Positions 48,301-61,722 of a stretch of DNA of 64,000 nucleotides are shown here, one piece after another. This DNA comes from Rhizaria sp. SCN 62-66 (taxonomy: Eukaryota > Rhizaria, unplaced), in assembly GCA_001724265.1 (NCBI GenBank), contig MEDY01000107.1:18599-82598 (forward strand). The letters are read 5' to 3'. The translations under genes and the position numbers were made by a program. The first letter of the stretch is position 1. Each line of letters begins with the position of its first letter. The notes beneath the pieces were generated by a model. It was not told where the DNA came from and did not search any database. It worked only from the letters and a program-made list of their open reading frames with translations.

Positions 48301-51300
48301 GCCTATCGAGAAGGCTAAGCTTGACAAGGCAGCTGCCACGGCCAGCGAACACGCGCATCCCCGCACACGCAAAGGAAGTCGGCGCGCGCGTGCGACGAGG
48401 AGCTACCACAAGCACGCGTTTGCGGAGGCGGCCGCGTCTGCTGCTGCAGCTGCAGCTGCTGCCGCCGAGGCAACCAAGCCCACCACAGAGACGACTGACA
48501 ACTCAGCTTCTGCTTCTGCTTCCGCTGCCTCTGCAGCTAATGCCAGAAGCAACTCGTTCGTGCCGCCCGGTACTCCTCAGCGTCATCCTGCGTTCTCGCA
48601 GAAGAAGACGCCCCCGAGTAGTCAGCGCCAGCGCGCGCCTGCATCAGTTCGCCCGATGGTGGACGATGTGGACGACAACGTTGTGATTCTGAGCGACTCA
48701 GACTCAGATGCCAGCGTTGTGGTCGGCGACGACTCCGATAACGACGGCACTGACCTCGTGATTGTCAACACACACCGCTCAGCCCAGGCACATGTGATTC
48801 ATATCGACGATGACCGTGACTTGGACGCAGAGGACGACGACGTTGTGATCGACAACAGCCAGTTCAAGGGAATCTTTGGTGCTATGGACCTCCGCAGCGA
48901 GCCGCCGGTGACGGGTGCGGCCTCTGCAACAGTGAGCAACGACTCCGACAACGAAGACGCCGACCTCGATGCGCCTTCACGCTTTTCACTCGCTGCGGCG
49001 CGTGGCCGGAAGGTCCGCTCACCTTACTCCGTCGGCAAAAACGGCGTCCCCATGGGCGACGGGCTCGACGGCCTCGGCGACGAGGACGACACCGCTCTAT
49101 CGCCCGAGGCCGCCACCGCCGCACGCGCTGCGCGGGCCGCGGCCGACGCGCTGGTCACGCGTTCGCTTGGCACCGGCGGCGCAGACGACCCCTGGCTGCT
49201 CGACGACCAGGTCGCCACGCTGCAGCTGCTGCAGACGCGCGATACGCGTGCACCACGTGCCGTCCGCGCCGTCGCGGTGGCACTCCAGCAGGCTGCTGCT
49301 GACGAGAGGATGATGCTGGGCGTAGACGCGGCGACGGTGCCACAGTGGCTGAGCCCGGACGCGCCGTCGCTGCTGCCGATGCCGGTAGACTTCGCAGTCA
49401 CGGGCGCGCTCGCCGGCTGGATGCTGCCCGCACTGACCGTGGTTGGCGCACACTTGCAGGGCTTCGCGCTCAACTTTCTGCGCGCCAACGCCACCGCCGT
49501 GTCGGCGCTGCTGCTGCTGCCGCTTGAGGCACAGTACCAGCGTCACTTGGTGTGCCCCACGCGCAGCATCTCGGTTCCCACGCCGGGTGACCGTACTGTA
49601 GCCTTCTACGGCGCAGTTGCCATGCGCGCGGCCCAGATCGCGAACCTGACGGCGCTGCGCACGCGCGCTGTGGTGAGCGGCCAACGCACTGTCGCAGGCG
49701 AGTCAGTGGCGCCGTTGGAGGGCGTGCTCACGTAGCACGAACGCCTCACTGAGCATACGACCTGGCTGCACACGCTGCTAGGCACGGACGCCGACGCCGC
49801 GCAATGCGAGCGCAACACGGCATCACTGGCCACCTGGAAGGGCGGCCGCTGGCTGCGGACGGAATTCATGTCGCTGCTCTCCGAGGCCACTGCTGCGGAT
49901 GGGAGCAACGCCGCGGTGACGGCGCTGTGCCCGACTCTCGCGCACATGGACCCGCTGCCGCGCGCACTGGGGCCTCTGATGGACGCCGCGCTGCCGCTGC
50001 CGCTCGAGCTGCCGATGCACCAGCGCCACAGCGCGCTTATGCTCTGCGCTGACCTCCCCGAGACGGCCGCTGTCGGCGCCGCCGGCGCGTCTGAGGCCGC
50101 CGAGGCCGCGTGGATGCGTCAGGCGGCCTGGTTCGCCACGGACGCCGTCGACGCCGAGAACGACGACACCGACCGGCTGCGCAAGGTCGAGGCGCGCGTG
50201 CACGGCGTCGTGACCGCGTGTCTGCGCGCGACCATCGCGGCCCGCTCGCGTGCGCGTCTGCTGCGTGACCGCGACCTGCGCGCTGCGGCCGCGCTGCCCG
50301 ATACGCTCCCTTTTCGCAACGCCGCGCTCAACGGCAACGGTGCGATGCTGGCTGCGGCGTCCGCGGTGTGTCCCGCGGCCGCTGTGCTGCGTGCGTCCAC
50401 GATCGCGCCCGATGCGAGCTCCGATGGGCTTGCGTCGGTGCTGGTGCGTTGGGACGTGCTTTGCGACGCCGTGGCGCGCGCACAGAGCGTGGCGCTGATG
50501 GCGCTCGGCGAGGACGTGGCCGGTGCGACGGACTCCATTGCCGCAGCGGACTCGATCTCGATCTCCGGGCTGACGCGCGAGGCGATGCGCACTGGCAGTG
50601 TGGCTGTGGCTGCTGGCGTGCTTGAAACGCTACAGGAAGCCACTGCGTCGCTCGCTCTCGAGATGGCCGCGCTAGGCGACGTCGCGGCTGACCTGCACAT
50701 CCAGGCGCAGCTCGCCACGCCGCAGGCACTCGCTGCTGCGCGCGCATCTGTCACCGCGGGACCCGGCGTGCACGTGCGCGTGGGCTCCGTGCCTGCGCCG
50801 GACCAGTCTTCAGCCGATGCCCACGCAACGTACGTGGCGGCAACCAGTCACACTGTGCAGTCGGAGCGCACTGCACATCCAGCGTCATTCCTGGCGCACG
50901 AAGCCGCGGCGCTGGATCCAACTGCGGCCAAGTCCGGCGTGCCGGTGACCGCGAAGCTGCGCTTGTCTGACGCAGTTGCGCCGCTTGATGTAAACTACAC
51001 ACAGCTCTCGGAAATGTCACAGAAGGTGCAGTTCGGCCGCTCCACAGTGCTCAACTTTGTTGCTATGCAGGTGGAGACGCTCAACCGCGACTCTCGCCTC
51101 TCACTCCTGAGCGCGGGCGTCGCTGCGGGGCTCGCAAGTGACCTGACATGGGCATTCCCCTGCACTTCCGAGGTGGAGCCGAACGTTATTAATGTCGACG
51201 GCCGTTCCACGCAGTTCTCCCCCAGCGCCGCCGTCAACGCGGCTGCGAACCAGGCGCGGGCCGCCGCGATTGCGCGCGTGGCAGCGCTGTGGGCTGCGGC

Positions 51301-54300
51301 CCCCGAGGGCGTCGGTATGAATCTCGCCCAGGCCTACGATTCCGCGACCGATGTGTGGCGCGAGTTCTCTGCCCGCTCCCAACAACATCACCACCAGCCC
51401 GACGACGAGCTGGCAGCTGACGCGCTCGATGCCGCCGTCACGCGCGCTGCGCTCGCGGCGGCGCGGCCCAACCTGGTTGCGGCAGGCGTGCTTGACCGCC
51501 GCCGGCGCATGCTGCTGCGCTGGGCAACCTTTGCCGTGTGCTCCTCGGCCTGGCTTACGCGTTACGGCCCCGGCGCTGCGTCTGCGGGCACAGGTGTTGC
51601 CAGCGCGGGCGCAGGTTCTACTGCAGAGTCGATCGCTGCGAATACGTTCGATGTTGACGCACATAACAACGCGATTACTGCACGAAGCACACAGACTCAC
51701 CCGGGTGTGGCGCCGCTGCCGTTGGTGGGCACTGCGCCTGTGCTGTCACCGCATGCCCCGTCGCAGGACCGTGATGTCCTGATGTTGCTCGCTCCTCCGG
51801 TTCTTCTGCTGTCGGCGGTCCGCGGCGACCGTTGGATGTCGTTAGCCAGGTTCGAAGCTATTTTTGCACATGCTGGGTACATGGATCACAACTCGGATCT
51901 CGCGCGCGATTGTGCGGCTGCACGCTTTTCTGACTCAGATCACGATTCATCACAGTGTCTGCTCACTCTTGGCCGCGCAAACGTTAAGGACGTGGTGCCA
52001 CAACTGCCCGAAGCGAAATTTAAGGGGCGCATTCTCACATCCGCGTCACGCGCTCTCCTCGCGCACCAGCCCTTGGCGCTGGTGCCGCGCATGCTAGCCG
52101 GTGTCCCGCTGCGGAAGCGCTTCCCGTCCCTGACCTCTCTGTCGCTTTTGAGGCTGCCAGGCGCGGTGTCTCGCAGCCTTGACTGCGTCCCGACGTCGGA
52201 TGCTGTGCTGGTGCGATCCGCAATGTCCTATGGCGGTCTGGCGTCGCTGGTGCTGCGCCCTGACGCATTTGCACTGAACCTGGGCATTGAGCGCCCACCG
52301 GGCATGCAGCGTCTGCGACAGCCAATCGTGACGGCTAATTTCTCTCAGCAAACACACTTCACGTTGCCATCAAGTGGATACACGACGCGCAACTACGAAG
52401 ACGAGGTTTCCACCGCGTTCAACAACATCGACTACAATACCAGTTTCTCCGACATGACCTGGCGCCACTGGGTTGGGAACGTGCCGATGCCCACTGGCAT
52501 TGTCGGCGGGGAAGAGCCTCCCACAGGACCCTGGACTGCGAGATTCGCTTCCTTCGCCTCGTGCGAAGTGCACAAAGACGTCAGCAACCGCTCTGGCGCT
52601 AAGGACCGCTCATGCCGGCCTGTGCACGGCACCACGGTCTTCTCTGTCGTGCCAGGCGCCGAGGACTCGAACGCCTGTGACTGCCCTTGCTCCGCACAAG
52701 GCATGCTCTCGCGGAACGCGCGTGCTACCGTAGAGGCCGTTGCCCTGCAGCAACGCAAGGCGTGGGTCGACGTGCTCGCGACCTACGCACAGTATCACGC
52801 CACACACACGCCCTACTTTACGTGGGAGGCTGCAGGCTCGTCGCCCGCGCCTGATATTGAAGAGACTTTGACGGAGCGCCCAGTCACCCTTGTTCAGCTG
52901 GACACCATCTCGATCAATTTCATGCTTCTCCCTTCGCTGCGCCGCTACGTCGGCGGGCTCTACGACAAACACGTCTCCAAAGTCGCGATCACGGCCACTG
53001 TTTCGGGAAGCTCCGCGCGCGCGGCGCAGCAGCAGGCTGCGTTGCTGGCGGCGGCGCCTGTGGCGGCCTCACTTCTTGACTGGTGCCCCACAGCCACACC
53101 GCTCTCGGCAGCGCTGCGTGTGACCGAACAGTTCGCTGCCTCGCTCACGCCTTCCGCGGACGCTCTCCCCGCAACAGCATCGAAGCTCATGGCGTCGAGC
53201 AGCGCATCCGCGGGACCCTTCACGCTGCCATCTGCGTCCCGCGTCTCGCAGGATCTGTCAACACTGGACGTATTCAATGTCGCGCTCGTTGCGCACCTGT
53301 ATACAGCTCTTACTCAATCTGTCGCTGCGATCCGCCAGGCATGCGCGCTGTCGCAGCCCACTGTCGCTGCCGCCGCCATGGGCCGCACGCTTGCTAACTC
53401 AGTGCCTATGCCGTCAACGCGCGCCGCTGCCTTAGCGCCGAATCTGCACTCGCAGTCGCGCATGCAGCAGCACGAACGCGCGCAGCATATGCTCTCAGCG
53501 ATGGCTGCGCGCTCCGAGGCCGCCACAGCGCGCGCTGCGGAGACTGGCTCGGGTGGCGCAACTTCTGCTGCTGCTGTCTCCGCGGCTGTGGGTACGTGGC
53601 AGAGCGAACTCCGTCTGCGGCCTTACTCGTTAGCCGTGCCTTATGGCTCGTACGCCGAGTACCAGACCTCACCAGACGCTGCGCTCGAGCGCGCCTTCAC
53701 CACCGGCGCGATGCCGGGCTCGATCGCGGACTCGCTATTCCGCTCCTCGGCCGGCGGTTCGCGCAACCCGTCGCCGCTGGTCGGCGCGTTGCTGCGCCCC
53801 ATTGCAACCGCTGTGCTGGCTCGTGTCAAGAACACTCCGCTTGACGACGGTCAGTCTGCGTGCCTCATCGGCGTATCTGCGCGCGAGATCGATGCCGACA
53901 TCGGCAAGCGCCCCTTTGGTACGCTTCCGCCGCCTCCAGCGCTCTTTGACGCGCAATCCTTGTGGCGCGCCCCTGCTCGTGCCGAGTGGGCCGTGCTTCT
54001 GCGCTGCCTTGACGTTTGCTCATACTTAGACCGCGCATCCACGCCACCGTTGCTCCGTGGCCGCGTCTTGTTCTCGACGCCCGCACGCTTTGACCTCGAG
54101 CGTGCGCTCGTCGCCCTCGCTGCTCACCGCACGCAGAGCTTACTCTCTGGCGCCGCTGCGGAAAGTGCGACGGCACTGAGCGCGCCCGTGCTGCTGCGCG
54201 GTGACCCCGTTGCGGGCCTGGGAATGGGTGTGCTTGAGCTCTCACGCGCTAGTCTTGTTTCGCACACCGGCGCGCCGCACGATGCACGCCTTGACGTCGA

Positions 54301-57300
54301 GGTGCGCCGTGTGCGCGCGTGGTGCGGCGTTACTGCGCCGATCTCCTTGCGCGCATGGACTCGACTGCGTCCGGAAGCGGCGGCGCTCGACGCTGATGAG
54401 AAGGAACTGCACGCTCATGGCGCTATGACGCTCAAGACTTTGGCACATATGAGGCTGTCGACGCGCTTCTTTGACACGACACACGATGCTCTTGCACTGC
54501 CCAGCGCGCCCCGTGGACTGCTGCGCCGTGTGAGTCGCCGTAACGGACGCGTCATCCGCGCCCCGCCTGTGCTCGGGTCGCACAGTAGCGGTGCGATCAT
54601 GCTCTCGGAATCCTCAGACAGCGAGCTGGACTCCGACACTGAGGCCAATGCTGGTGCTGAACACACGCCGCTCCGCGTGTACATGACATCGCCCCGCGCA
54701 CTCGCGGATGCAATGCTGCCTGTGTTTGCGCGCGGCATGACGGCGCTGTCGCTAAGCAATCTTCTCAAGAAGGAGGAGCTCGATGCAGACGCTGTTAATG
54801 TTGACCAACCGGACAGCGGTGATAGCGATGGAGTTTCTGATGCCACGTCCAATGGCTCAACGGCCGCGTGCTCTGCGATTACCGCCGCATCTCAGCTAGT
54901 CGATGCCGCACGCGATGCTGCTCAACAGCCGCGCACACGCGCTGCTAAGGCACGCCTGCACGCGACACCCTCCGGCCAGACGCACTACTTGCTGCCACTT
55001 CCAACCGAGTGGCGCCTGTTTCTGTCGCGCCTGCGCCTCATGGCTGCAACGGGCGGTGCGAGTCTGTTGGTGACGTGTGACGCGTCGCTGCTGGCAGCCG
55101 ACACGAGCGTGCTCACTCTAGTGCTGCCCCGCCGCGGCAGTATGAGCGCCGGAGAGAAGTCAGCCTCACTGCGCGCAGACCCACTTTCTCGTCTCAGCGC
55201 TGATGCGATCGCAGCTGGAGCTCTTAACTCGTTTTCTCTTGCGACTGCTGCCGGATTGCATTTGCAGGCTCCGACCGATGCCGGAGGCGCCGATTGGGCG
55301 CGGCGTGCGGCATTGTTTGCCGGTAGTTTGATTTTTCAGAGCCCCGTGTCCTCAGCGCTTGCGATGACACTTTTTACAGCCGCCGATGCGAACCCGTTTT
55401 CTGCTCCCACGGCTAACAATCACAACAAGTGTGCTTTGGTGCGCGCAACTGCGACTGCGCTGGGTCACTCGACCGCGCTATTGACTGTGCGTGTACGCAA
55501 TGTCGATCCCGCGAACAGGACGCCGGCGATGACACCACGCGGAAGCATCGCGCTTGCGCGTCGCCACTGGCGCTTTGTGCGTGCCTGTGCGGCTGCAGCG
55601 CTGCGTTCCTCCGGCGCTGCGCAGATCGCACAGTCGTTGCTGAGCGGGGGCAATTCACAGGTGTGCTTCACGAAGGACAAGTCACTCCAGCATGAGCACG
55701 TGCTGCTCACTCAGGCTGCCCGTCTCGAGGCCGCTGCACTCGCTGCGCTTGCCCGCGTCGCCGCACGCGAGCTACGTTGGTTAACTGCCACGCACGCGTC
55801 GCTGTTGCACATCCCTGCGCTTGCGGCCGCCGTGAGCAGTGGCCCAACCACGCTATCATCCTTTCAACACGCTCCTGTTGGTTCGCGCACGACGCCAGCT
55901 GTACTCGCGGCGTTGCGCAAGCTGCCCGCGTCTTCTTTGGCAGGCGGCTCGTTGGCGCATATGCGCGCGGGATCGTGGGCTCTCAGCAACAGTGTTCCGG
56001 GCCGTGTGGTGGCGCCACCTGTGGTGCTGACGCCTATGTGTGCATCCGTGCTGCTGCAGCTCGCGCTGACGCCGGCCTGTGATGTGGGCCACCAAGCCTT
56101 ACAGGACGACACCGTCGTGACTGCTCGTGGCGGCCGTGAGCTGTTGGCTGACGCAAGCGATGCGACTGCTCACCGTGAGCAGCTGCTGCGCTCCTCTTCG
56201 CGTAGCAAGAGCTCGAGGGTGCATGACACCATCGTTCACGTGCGCGACATCTGCGCTCAGCAGCCGCTCTTTGGTGACCCGCGCGCGGGCACCGGCGTCA
56301 ACGCCTTTGTCCAGGGCGAGGAAGAGGAGAAAGCCGAGCGCGCTCTTGCGGCGACGTCTGCTGCGGACCCTTGGGCCTGCGCACGCGATAAGTACGCCGC
56401 CACTGTGGGCGCGCCTGCTGCAGCGTTCGCACGCACTGTGGCAACTGCGCACATGCACGCGGCCGAGCCTGTGACGACGCGCTGGCAGTGGCTCTCCGGC
56501 ACCACAGGCATGCTCCGCGACGCATTGGCGACGGCCACAGCGGGCGTCGATGAGTGCAAGGACGACGACGGGCTCGCTGACGCGCCCTCGTTGCGCGCTG
56601 TCGTGACTGCACAGCGCGCGCTGGAGCGCGTGAACATGCGGCTGCTGCCGCCGGGACTGCGCGACGACGGCAACAAGTTGGCAGTGCTCACCGCACCGTG
56701 GGGCCCTCTCTCTCACCCCGACGCTGTTGCTGCGGTCGATGTGGCGACAGCGCTCGACGGAGTCACTTCACCAGGTGTCACGGCGCTGCTGCATGCGCCT
56801 TGGTTGCACGCTGTGGCGATAACTTCGGCGACAACGGAGAGTAAACCCTCCACTTGTGCCTCAGCTATGACGCTCGCATCACCTTCTGCCGCTGTTGCAA
56901 CGCCCGTTGCACTGCCGGCGTGGGTTTTCCTGCCTTCGATGACGTCTCTGCTGCGCACAGCTGCGATGCGCCCGGGCCGGGTGGCGACTGTGGTGGGCAT
57001 CATGAGCGAGGCCGTATTCAACGAAACCGTATCGAGCAACTCGCCCGACCGCGCATACAGCCACGTCGTGCTGTCGCACATTGTCGACTGTTCGAGTGAC
57101 CGCATCAATCACTGGATTATGACATCCGCTGAGATGACCACTGCGGCGATAGAGCACAACACCCGTTTGGGCTCAGTGGAGATGGGCCTGTCGACTGCGT
57201 CCACCGCGCTCGCACGCACGCGCGCCGCGCTCGAAGTTCTGGTCCGCGCCTCCGTTGGTGGTGACACAGACCGTCCTTCCACGGTCGCGGATGGCTCTCA

Positions 57301-60300
57301 CTTCGCGCGCGCCGGCGAACAGCCTCTTGACGACCGTGGTGCCCTGCAGAGCCAAATGCTCGTCGCCGTTGTCAACTCCGTGCAAGCCGCGGGCGTGCGG
57401 GCCGCGTGCGCCGCCGACGACGCCGCAGTGCGTCTTGCAGTCGCCGACAGCCTGCTCGCTGCGGTCGCCGCGCGGCCTCATGTGCAGACCGCCAAGGTTC
57501 CTACGGTCGGCTCCGGCGTTGCCGGCCACCAGCCTCTCTGGGGCACGCCTGTGTCTGAGCACGCCTACGTGACGCGGCTCGCGACGGAGGTCCAGCTTGG
57601 AGCGTCTCTGTCTGCGCGCGCTGCAGCCGACATCCCACATCCGCTGCTTGCACTGGCACCGTTCGCGGTTGACCAGCGCACTCGACTCCCTGTGTTGGCC
57701 CAGCTTTCGGGCCACCGCTCGCTGCTTGCACTGCAGGCGTTGTTTACGGCCTCGCTTGTCGCAGCGCCCGCCGAGACGCTGTTGCACGCCAATGACGCTG
57801 TGTTAGCTGCGCGTGCGTTGGTGCCGCCGCCGATTACGCTGGCCGCGTTCCCGGGCTCCTCGAGCGCTGCGTCCGCGAGCGAGGGCTGTGCAAACGTGAT
57901 CAATCGCTCTGCAGTGCGCGCACTGTTTAGCGCTGCTCACTGCAAGCGCGAGCGGCAGCAGTACGACTCATTCCAGCAAGCTGTGGCACAGCCCTGGATG
58001 GCGACCGCGCCGCTGAGGTCTGCCGCGCGCGGATGGTTTGACGCTGCCTCTGGTACAACCACGATGCTGCATCTGCTTTCGGTCGCGTCGAGCTTAACGG
58101 GGAGCGACGCTGCTGCCGACACAGAGCCTGCACTGAACGTTTCCTTCCGCATCGCCGCCGGCGCCGTCACCGCTGCGTTGAGCCTGCTGCTCAGGACTAT
58201 TGAGACTCACGCCCCCGCGCGTCTGCGCGCCCCACGCGCGTTGCTCTGCGGCGTCACTGTCACGCCGCGCGCTGCTGCTGCACAGGGCGCTTCGCTCGCC
58301 GGCCTGCAGTGGTGGCTCGCTCCCGCGCAGCCGCTGCATTTCGTCCGCGGCCCGCCCTCGGCCCATCTGGGATTCTCAACCGCGCAGACCGGAGCCGCTG
58401 CGGCGCGCACCCACAACACGACACGCTCAATGGTCGACGCACAAGTGCAACCCGCGGCTCCGGCAACTCTCGCTGCGGCACTGCGCAGTTTGGTGGCAAC
58501 GACGGCGTTCGCGGGCGTGAGCTTTGCGGCCGCGCGCTCGTTCCCGCATAAGGCGTTATCAGGCGTACAAGCGGCTCTGCTGTCTGCATGCTCGAGCGCG
58601 CTCGCTGCGGCGCCGCTATACCTCACGCACATGGCCGCGTGGCGCCAGCTTGCCGTCGACTCGGGCGCGGCTGCTGCGGAGCTGCTGCTGCTTTCACCGT
58701 ATCTGCTTCTTGAGGAGGCGAAGAACGGCGGGAGCAAGTCTTCACCTGCCGCGTCCACCGCGGTTGTGCCGGCTCGCGAGACGCGTCAGGAGATGGTGCC
58801 TTATGCATATTCTGGTGCCGGCCTGCAGAACCCCACGCTTGCCAGCAGTGTGGGTGGTGGCGGCAGCATGATGGTGGAGGTGGATCCAAGTTTGATTGTG
58901 GATGACGACGACAACAGTTTTGATGACGTTGTGAACGGGGTTAACCCAACGGCATCCGGACTCACTGCACATGAAATCGCGCTCGCTCGCAGCGGTCTTT
59001 CGAGCGGCGGCATCTCGCTGTCCGCGCTGGATCGGCTTGGCCGGCCTCTGAAGGCGCCCTCGACTGCGCTGCAAGTGGTTTCCAGCGATCGTGCGTACCT
59101 GCTGGCAGACTCGCCCGAGGCGGCGGCAGCGCTGCGCGACGAGATCGAGAAGGGCGAAAGTCACGACTCGATGACTTCGCTGCGGCGCTTCGCCGTCACG
59201 CTTGCCGCGCGCGGCTGGGCTACGGCTGCATCGGCCGTCGGTTTCCTGCTCCGCGGTCTTCCACACGCTGTCACCATGCGTACTGTAGCACAAGATCTCG
59301 CTGCTGGCAATAACATCGCCCGCGCCACCCGAGCACGCGACGCCATCGGCACCGACCGCACTGACAACTGGTCACTGGCGCGCGTGTGTGGCGCTCTCGC
59401 GCTTCCAGCAGAGCAGGTTCTGAACGAGGTTTGGGCCGGTCTCGATACCACAGCCGGTGCGCTCAGCCCGGCGCCTCCAGCGGCGCCCCAGTCGCTCGCT
59501 GGCTACTTCTTCAGTGCGACCGCAAGCCCGGCGTGCTTCGCCGAGGCCTTGCTGAACCTGTGCCCGCTTGTCGCCTCGCCGAACGTGACCCCCGCAACGA
59601 CAACCGTGCTGCCGCGTGCGCTGCCGTCGCGTGCGCCGTTCCTGATCCCTCTCACGTCATGCGGCCACGAGCACTGCCCCGCGGGCTCGCAGATCTGCAC
59701 AGCGGCGCACAACGCGCTGGCGATGCAGCTGGCGCATACACAGGCGCTCGCAGTGGCCGCCGGCTTCGGCCCGCTGTGGCAGACCCACTTCATGGATCCC
59801 TTCGCACTGTGGGCCGAACGCGCGCGCAACGGACTCGCGCCGTATTTGCAGACCAACTGCGCTCAGTACGGCCCGTCGACGCTCGCAACATCATGGGCGA
59901 CGCAGCACCAGCGCCGCGCCACGCCCGTTGCTGACCCCGCGACGAACGCCTTCGCAGTTCTTGCCGCTGTCGGCGACGCACTGTGCACTGCTAGCAGCTC
60001 GAGCACCGGAGACGCGATGACGCCGCTGGTTTTGCACGCGGCGCCCGGATTTGCGGTCAATATCCCCTCGATTGAACTGCACGTGCGCACGCTCTTTGCC
60101 GCGAGCAATAGCCCGCCAGTGCGCGAGTCCAGTGCGTCGCGCGCGCTCGTCGCCGCTCTTCCCGCGCCCGCTGCTCTGTCGCTTGTCCGTCACTCGCCCC
60201 CACCCGTCGCTGCTGCGAGTGCTGGAGCCAGCGTTCCTGCATCGGCCTCGTCACGCAAGCGCGCCCCCGAGAGCACTGCGGCGCTTGAGACGCAGCAGCA

Positions 60301-61144
60301 GCGCCCCGCACAGCCCGCGCATAGCGCTGCGGAGGTTGAGGAGATGCGCCGTCTGGCGGCTGAGCTCTTGCAAGCACAGGCACTCGAGGCCGAACGCAAG
60401 CGCTTTGCCAGGATGCGCGAGGAGCGCCGCGCAGCTTCTGCTTCCGCTGGTACAGCCGCTGCTGTAGTCCCTGCAATTGCCACCGGGAACGCGATGGTGG
60501 TCGCCCCTGCGCCTGCGCCTGAGCCCGCCCCCGCTCCTGCCCCCGCGCCTGTGCCGACGCCTGCGCCGTTGTCCGCACTAGTGTCCGCGCCTCCGCCATT
60601 GACGGACATGATGGTGATCGACGCGAGCGAGACCGAGTCTGATACGGACTCGGACTTGGTGTTGGAGGCGACGAGCGTCGATGACAACGACGGCGACGAC
60701 AGCAGTAACGGTGGCCGCGCCGTGCCAAGCGCTTCGCCTGCAACATCGATAGCCGCAACCGCATACATGGCACCTCTGCAAGAGTCGGAACAAGACCGCG
60801 ACTTGGATGCAGAGGATTCTGACCTCGACGTGGATTCCGGCCACAACAACAACGGGCCTTACGGTGCCACAAGCAGCAGCAGTGCTAGCAAGCCCGTGCT
60901 TTCCAACGTGGACCCGTCGCTGTTTAGCAAGGTCATCAGCATGGTGCCGAACAAAATGGCAGCGTCTGGCCTCAATCTGGCTGCACGCGGGCGGCCGGGG
61001 CTCGACGGCGGCTACGCAGAGCCCCGGCGGCCTATGGGCCTACAGGGCGCTGTCTTGAGCAGCGCTAAGGGTATGAATGCCCAGTTGGAGGCCTTCCGCC
61101 TAAGGAAGCAACAACAGGACGCTGCCAAGCGTGATAAGATGTAA
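45359..61144 (+). CDS. Giant J-domain protein (5,261 residues), one in-frame TAG
   Basis: A single uninterrupted 15.8 kb frame, start ATG 45359, stop TAA, TAG at codon 1459 (49733-49735). Residues ~5-67 form a J-domain: helix II ([13 protein letters not shown]), the essential HPD at 40-42, and [13 protein letters not shown]; it should stimulate an Hsp70. A charged coiled coil follows (110-170). The other ~5,000 residues are largely Ala-rich helical sequence I cannot assign. Recognisable islands are: an acidic SUMO-interacting-motif-like stretch near residue 1105 ([13 protein letters not shown]) with DRDLDAED near 1150; a Cys/His cluster near 4767 ([14 protein letters not shown]); a Pro/Ala run near 5050; and a second acidic stretch ([16 protein letters not shown]) with another DRDLDAED near 5147. 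Continuity across the TAG is supported by this motif pair, one on each side. No known J-protein of this layout comes to mind. Client or partner is unknown. Confidence 0.82.
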
Positions 61145-61722
61145 ACTCGACTTATCATGACCAAAGTACCAACATCTGCGAACGTGAAAGGAGAACCAAG
61201 CCTTTTTCTATTTTATTTCAAGCATCAACTCTTGAGTAATTTTTTCCTCTAGAATCAAACCACTTACACTAGCTATTCTTACAACTGTTATTTAGTATTA
61301 TTCGTACTGCCCAAGCATACGCAATGTGATCATGTCTGGATATAAGAGCGTATTACACTCTTCATGTTACGTGACAAACAATACACTTCGTTCTAGTTAT
61401 TACACATACTAGTACATTGTACTACAATTCACCCGTCATGATATTGCAAACAAGCTTTTGTCAGTCATCGAATGGAAAATAAAATTGACTATGTATTGTT
61501 GTCAATGATACCACTATTCACAGGCGATACAATTGACAAGTATTAACTCTCATCAATACATATATAAGCACACGGAAACAAAAAGCTTCATAAAAGGGTT
61601 AACTATAGTCAAGGGTAACTAGTGATCACACTTCTCAATCTTTCGTTAAATTCCCGCATCACGCAGAACGCTTGATTGCCAAGCCATGCAACGCTTACGC
61701 GGACCCACTCACACGGACCCGC
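61145..61722. other. Spacer between convergent genes, 578 bp
   Basis: AT-rich 3' flanks of the giant J-domain gene (+) and ALG5 (-). An AATAAA-like word lies near 61480. No ORF or RNA gene supported. Confidence 0.55.

Noticed and set aside
12516-49735. Programmed stop-codon readthrough as the explanation for in-frame TAGs
   Set aside because: Eight sites in five unrelated genes, up to three in one gene, with no shared 3' context. Readthrough is normally inefficient and context-dependent. Not formally excluded.
45359-61144. Viral or mobile origin for the giant gene
   Set aside because: No capsid, polymerase, integrase or terminal repeat is visible, and codon style matches the neighbouring host genes.
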